Assembly: GCA_041658605.1 (NCBI GenBank)
Contig: JBAZZU010000053.1
Coordinates: 1 to 7,281 of the forward strand
From: JBAZWE01 sp041658605
GTDB lineage: Bacteria > Actinomycetota > Thermoleophilia > BMS3ABIN01
Direction of reading: 5' to 3'
DNA length: 7,281 nt
Translations under genes and position numbers: made by a program
The notes under the pieces: generated by a model
Seen by the model: the letters and a program-made list of their open reading frames with translations, nothing else
What the model was told of the DNA's origin: nothing
Databases searched by the model: none
Shown: positions 4,486 to 7,281 of the stretch, one piece after another
Layout of the letters: the number at the start of each line of letters is the position of its first letter
Numbering within the stretch: the first letter of the stretch is position 1

Positions 4486-7281
4486 ATGTTCACGCGGCAC
4501 AGGATAAAGTACTGGATCACCGCGGCCTCCCTGGCCGCACTGGTCCTGATGGTAACATTCTTCTTCTATCCGGGGTTCCACAATTACGATCCTCCACCGG
4601 AGACGATCGGTGCTGATGTGGTGGTTTCCGGCTTTGAGTTTTCATCCGGCGAGCATGAGGCGACCGGCGTGGCGGAGATGGGTGACGTCATCGGCCAGGG
4701 CCTGGTCCTGGATAACGCCAGCGCGCATGGAGCCTACACTTCGCAGCCTGTCCAGGCGGACTACACCTTCAGCGCCCTGGGACTGCACTGGCTGGCGGAC
4801 ACACCACAGGGAACAGATGTGGCAGTCGAGGTTCGTTTCAGTCTGGATGGTAACCAGTGGGGTGACTGGCAAAAGGTGATCATCGATGTTGGTGAGGCGC
4901 CCGAACACGTAAGCGAGACGAAGTCATCGGGTGAGACGATCGGCCAGCTTGTCTTTGCCGAAGGCGAAGCCCGGTACTTCCAGTACAGGATGAATCTGAC
5001 GGCCAACGCAGCGGGCGAGACCCCGGCAATTACGCGCATGACAGCAAGCTATATAGATGCAAGGGGATATCACGAATCTCCGGTATCGGTGGAAAAAATC
5101 TGGAGCCGTGTAAGCGCGGCGGCCGAGCCCGCACCCGCCAACGCCGATCCGAGCATCATCTCCAGGGCAGCGTGGGGCGCCAACGAAGCCTATATGACCT
5201 GGGGCCCCACTTATGTGACGCCCAAAAAAATCATCGTCCACCATACCGTGACCAGCAACTACGATCCGGACCCGGCGGCCACGGTGCGTTCGATCTATTA
5301 TTATCACGCTGTCAGTCTTGGCTGGGGCGATATCGGTTACAACTTCCTGATTGACAGGCAGGGCAGGATCTACGAGGGGCGCTATGGCGGCAACGGCGTC
5401 GTCGGAGGCCACGCGTTGACATGGAACCCGGGCTCGATCGGGATCTCGGCGCTTGGCAACTATGAAGAGACGGGCCCCACCCCTGAGATGTACAACGCGT
5501 TCGTCGCCCTCATGACGGCAAAGTCGAACATCAACCTGATCAACCCGTACGGCAACGACTACTTGAACGGGACCTATTCGCCCAACTACCTGGGCCATCG
5601 TGATGTCTATTCCACGGCCTGTCCCGGACAGTACCTTTATCCGTATCTTCCATATTTCAGGACCGCGGCGTATAACGGTTACTCGCCGATTCCGATCGGT
5701 GGCGCTATCCGCATCAAGTGGGACAGCCTCAACGGGGCGCCCGGCGGAGCCGTGAGCGCCGAACAGGCTATACCCGGAGTAGACGGCGGCAGGTATCAGA
5801 ACTTCCAGAGCGGCAGGATCATCTGGACGCCTTCAGGCGGTTCGTTCTGGGTCTGCGGCGCAATCCTGGCCAAGTACGATTCTCTGGGCAGGGAGGCCGG
5901 CTCTCTGGGGCTTCCGGTCAGCGATGAGTACAGTATCGCGGGCGGCCGTGCCAGCAACTTCGCCAGCGGCAGGATCTACTGGAGCGTCAACAGCGGCGCC
6001 CACATGACCAACGGCGCCATCATGGCCAAGATGCTCGCTGGCGGCGGGGTGGACCGTTTCAGGTTCCCCACGAGCGACGAATATGACGTTGCCGTTCCAG
6101 GAATCACCGGGGCGAGAGCGCAGGATTACCAGGGCGGCAGGTTCTACTGGTCCGTGGCTGGCGGGACCCATGTGATCAACGGTGCCATCATGGCCAAGTT
6201 TATAGTCATGGGAGGACCGGCGACGTTCGGTCTGCCAACTTCCGACGAGTATGACGTGACCGGTGTCGCGGGAGCCCGGGGCCATGATTTCACCAGCGGC
6301 AAGATCTACTGGTCTGTCTCGACGGGTCCGCGCGCCATCGGCGGCGCGATCATGACGAAGTACGTCAGCATCGGCGGTCCCGCAGCTTATGGCCTGCCCC
6401 TGACGGATGAATATGCAGCCAACGGCGGCCGCGCCCAGAACCTGCGCTCAGCGGTCATCAGCTGGAGCGAGTCGGGCGGCGCCCATACGACCAACGGCGG
6501 CATCATGGGAAGATATCTGGCGCTCGGAGGTCCTGCGGGATTCCTGGGTGTGGCGACGATTGACGAGATCGATGCACCGGGAGTCGCCGGCGCCAGGGAG
6601 AGCGACTTTAAGGGCGGACGCATCTACTGGTCGGCTGCGACGGGTTGTCCCGTTGTATACGGGGCCATCATGCAGAGATATATCGACATCGGAGCTTCCA
6701 GCGGGTTTGGCATTCCGACGAGCGACGAATACGGCATTGCGGGCCTTGCGGGCGGGCGCGTCAGCGACTTCCAGCGCGGCAAGATCTACTGGACCGCGGC
6801 CGCGGGCGCCCATGAGATGTACGGCGCCATCATGGCCAAATGGCTGCAGTATGGCGGCCCGGCAGGATTCCTGGGGATGCCTAACGGTGACGAGCTCGAC
6901 GCGCCTGGAGTCCCCGGCGCGCGGGAAAGGGACTTCGGCGGCGGCCATATCTACTGGTCGGCCTCAACCGGGGTGTGCCTGGTCAACGGCGCCATCTTCC
7001 AGAAGTTCATCGAGTTCGGCGGTTCCGCGTCCGCTCTGGGTATTCCGGTCAGCGACGAGTTCGCCTGGGGTAACGGCAGGCGCAGCAACTTCCAGGGCGG
7101 ATACATCACCTGGGACCAGTGGACGGGCGCCCATGTGTTTGTCGTAGGCGATGGCACGGAAGTCACCGCTGACTCGAGCTTTGAAGTCAGGGAGGCGAGC
7201 GGCGCGCTGCTGACCACCCTTGCGGCGGGACAGACCGCCAGCGTCACCTATCTCGAAGGAATATATTACGTGCGGGCCAGC
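4486..7281 (+). CDS. Membrane-anchored N-acetylmuramoyl-L-alanine amidase (PGRP/Amidase_2) with LGFP repeats; 3' end outside window
   Basis: Partial protein of 932 codons, open at the right edge. Residues 1-30 form an uncleaved-looking signal anchor (basic start, hydrophobic 10-28, no lipobox or clear signal-peptidase site), so the rest should face the cell wall. Residues about 35-205 are a beta-rich domain with FSALGLHW (95-102) and VEVRFSLDG...WGDW (114-128), like the domain preceding the amidase in other actinobacterial PGRP proteins. After an Ala/Pro linker, the zinc amidase domain (about 224-395) starts ISRAAWGAN. It keeps its likely ligands: a histidine of IIVHHT (His252/253), and His371 and Cys379 in GHRDVYSTACPG, plus Tyr285 in GYNFLID. 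The family cleaves the bond between N-acetylmuramic acid and L-alanine in peptidoglycan. Residues 405-886 are nine LGFP-type repeats, a family linked to cell-wall attachment. Residues 887-932 begin another domain, possibly SpoIID/LytB-like. It diverges from the glycosyltransferase gene. Confidence 0.93.
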   Translation, partial: MFTRHRIKYWITAASLAALVLMVTFFFYPGFHNYDPPPETIGADVVVSGFEFSSGEHEATGVAEMGDVIGQGLVLDNASAHGAYTSQPVQADYTFSALGLHWLADTPQGTDVAVEVRFSLDGNQWGDWQKVIIDVGEAPEHVSETKSSGETIGQLVFAEGEARYFQYRMNLTANAAGETPAITRMTASYIDARGYHESPVSVEKIWSRVSAAAEPAPANADPSIISRAAWGANEAYMTWGPTYVTPKKIIVHHTVTSNYDPDPAATVRSIYYYHAVSLGWGDIGYNFLIDRQGRIYEGRYGGNGVVGGHALTWNPGSIGISALGNYEETGPTPEMYNAFVALMTAKSNINLINPYGNDYLNGTYSPNYLGHRDVYSTACPGQYLYPYLPYFRTAAYNGYSPIPIGGAIRIKWDSLNGAPGGAVSAEQAIPGVDGGRYQNFQSGRIIWTPSGGSFWVCGAILAKYDSLGREAGSLGLPVSDEYSIAGGRASNFASGRIYWSVNSGAHMTNGAIMAKMLAGGGVDRFRFPTSDEYDVAVPGITGARAQDYQGGRFYWSVAGGTHVINGAIMAKFIVMGGPATFGLPTSDEYDVTGVAGARGHDFTSGKIYWSVSTGPRAIGGAIMTKYVSIGGPAAYGLPLTDEYAANGGRAQNLRSAVISWSESGGAHTTNGGIMGRYLALGGPAGFLGVATIDEIDAPGVAGARESDFKGGRIYWSAATGCPVVYGAIMQRYIDIGASSGFGIPTSDEYGIAGLAGGRVSDFQRGKIYWTAAAGAHEMYGAIMAKWLQYGGPAGFLGMPNGDELDAPGVPGARERDFGGGHIYWSASTGVCLVNGAIFQKFIEFGGSASALGIPVSDEFAWGNGRRSNFQGGYITWDQWTGAHVFVVGDGTEVTADSSFEVREASGALLTTLAAGQTASVTYLEGIYYVRAS
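5698..7143 (+). repeat. Nine tandem LGFP-type protein repeats (51-56 aa each)
   Basis: Repeat units, counted from the xGAI motif, begin at 5698, 5854, 6010, 6178, 6340, 6493, 6658, 6820 and 6985. The recurring pattern is NGAIMAKY, a GGPAxFGLP-like core (variants SLGLP, TFGLP, AYGLP, GFGIP, ALGIP, FLGMP), SDEY, GARxxDF, then GGxIYWS. This matches the LGFP repeat family, which is usually found in secreted actinobacterial cell-wall proteins. The first unit is the most divergent: it lacks a clear LGFP core and SDEY, reading GAPGGAVSAEQ instead. The third has RFRFP. Unit lengths vary by up to five codons, so the array is diverged at DNA level rather than a recent perfect tandem expansion. Confidence 0.9.

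Noticed and set aside
4924..5598. 224-codon minus-strand frame opposite the amidase domain
   Set aside because: It is antisense to a catalytic domain with its zinc ligands intact and has no motif of its own.
6448..6948. Minus-strand open frames across the LGFP array (also 5833-6285)
   Set aside because: They are periodic because they are complements of the repeats; their apparent repetition comes from the sense-strand LGFP units.
6407..7147. 246-codon plus-strand frame inside the LGFP array
   Set aside because: It is a shifted frame of the repeat-coding DNA, rich in Arg, Ser and Ala with no domain; the LGFP frame explains the sequence.

Overview
This window comes from a GC-rich bacterial chromosome, most likely from the Actinomycetota. 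The best taxonomic clue is the rightmost gene, which joins a peptidoglycan-recognition-type amidase to a long array of LGFP-type repeats, an architecture mainly known from Actinobacteria. Gene-level identifications rest on motifs read by eye. I see no mobile element, RNA gene, CRISPR array or insertion sequence.

Left part (1-4227, all on the minus strand). In transcription order there are three genes. The first is a GT4-type glycosyltransferase (start 4227, stop 3118). After 81 bp comes a family X DNA polymerase with a C-terminal PHP nuclease domain (PolX, 3036 to 1294). Only 12 bp later comes a lipoprotein with an NTF2-like N-terminal region and a peptidase-MA-like HExxH metallopeptidase domain (1278 or 1281 to 13). 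The tight PolX-lipoprotein spacing suggests co-transcription, although the two products act in different compartments and no shared pathway is evident.

Middle (4228-4485). A 258-bp divergent intergenic region holds an AT-rich pocket that stands out from its surroundings. It also holds a perfect 7-4-7 direct repeat, a 14-bp near-palindrome and a possible -10 element. It probably controls both the glycosyltransferase and the amidase gene.

Right part (4486-7281, plus strand). A single large reading frame runs off the window after 932 codons without a stop. The protein has an N-terminal membrane anchor, a beta-rich domain, a complete zinc amidase (PGRP/Amidase_2) domain, nine tandem LGFP-type repeats, and the start of a further domain resembling the N-terminal part of SpoIID/LytB-type proteins. 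It is a cell-surface peptidoglycan enzyme. If the SpoIID-like continuation is real, stem-peptide removal and cutting of bare glycan strands would sit on one chain; this is the most interesting hypothesis in the window. The rest of the window looks like ordinary chromosomal content.
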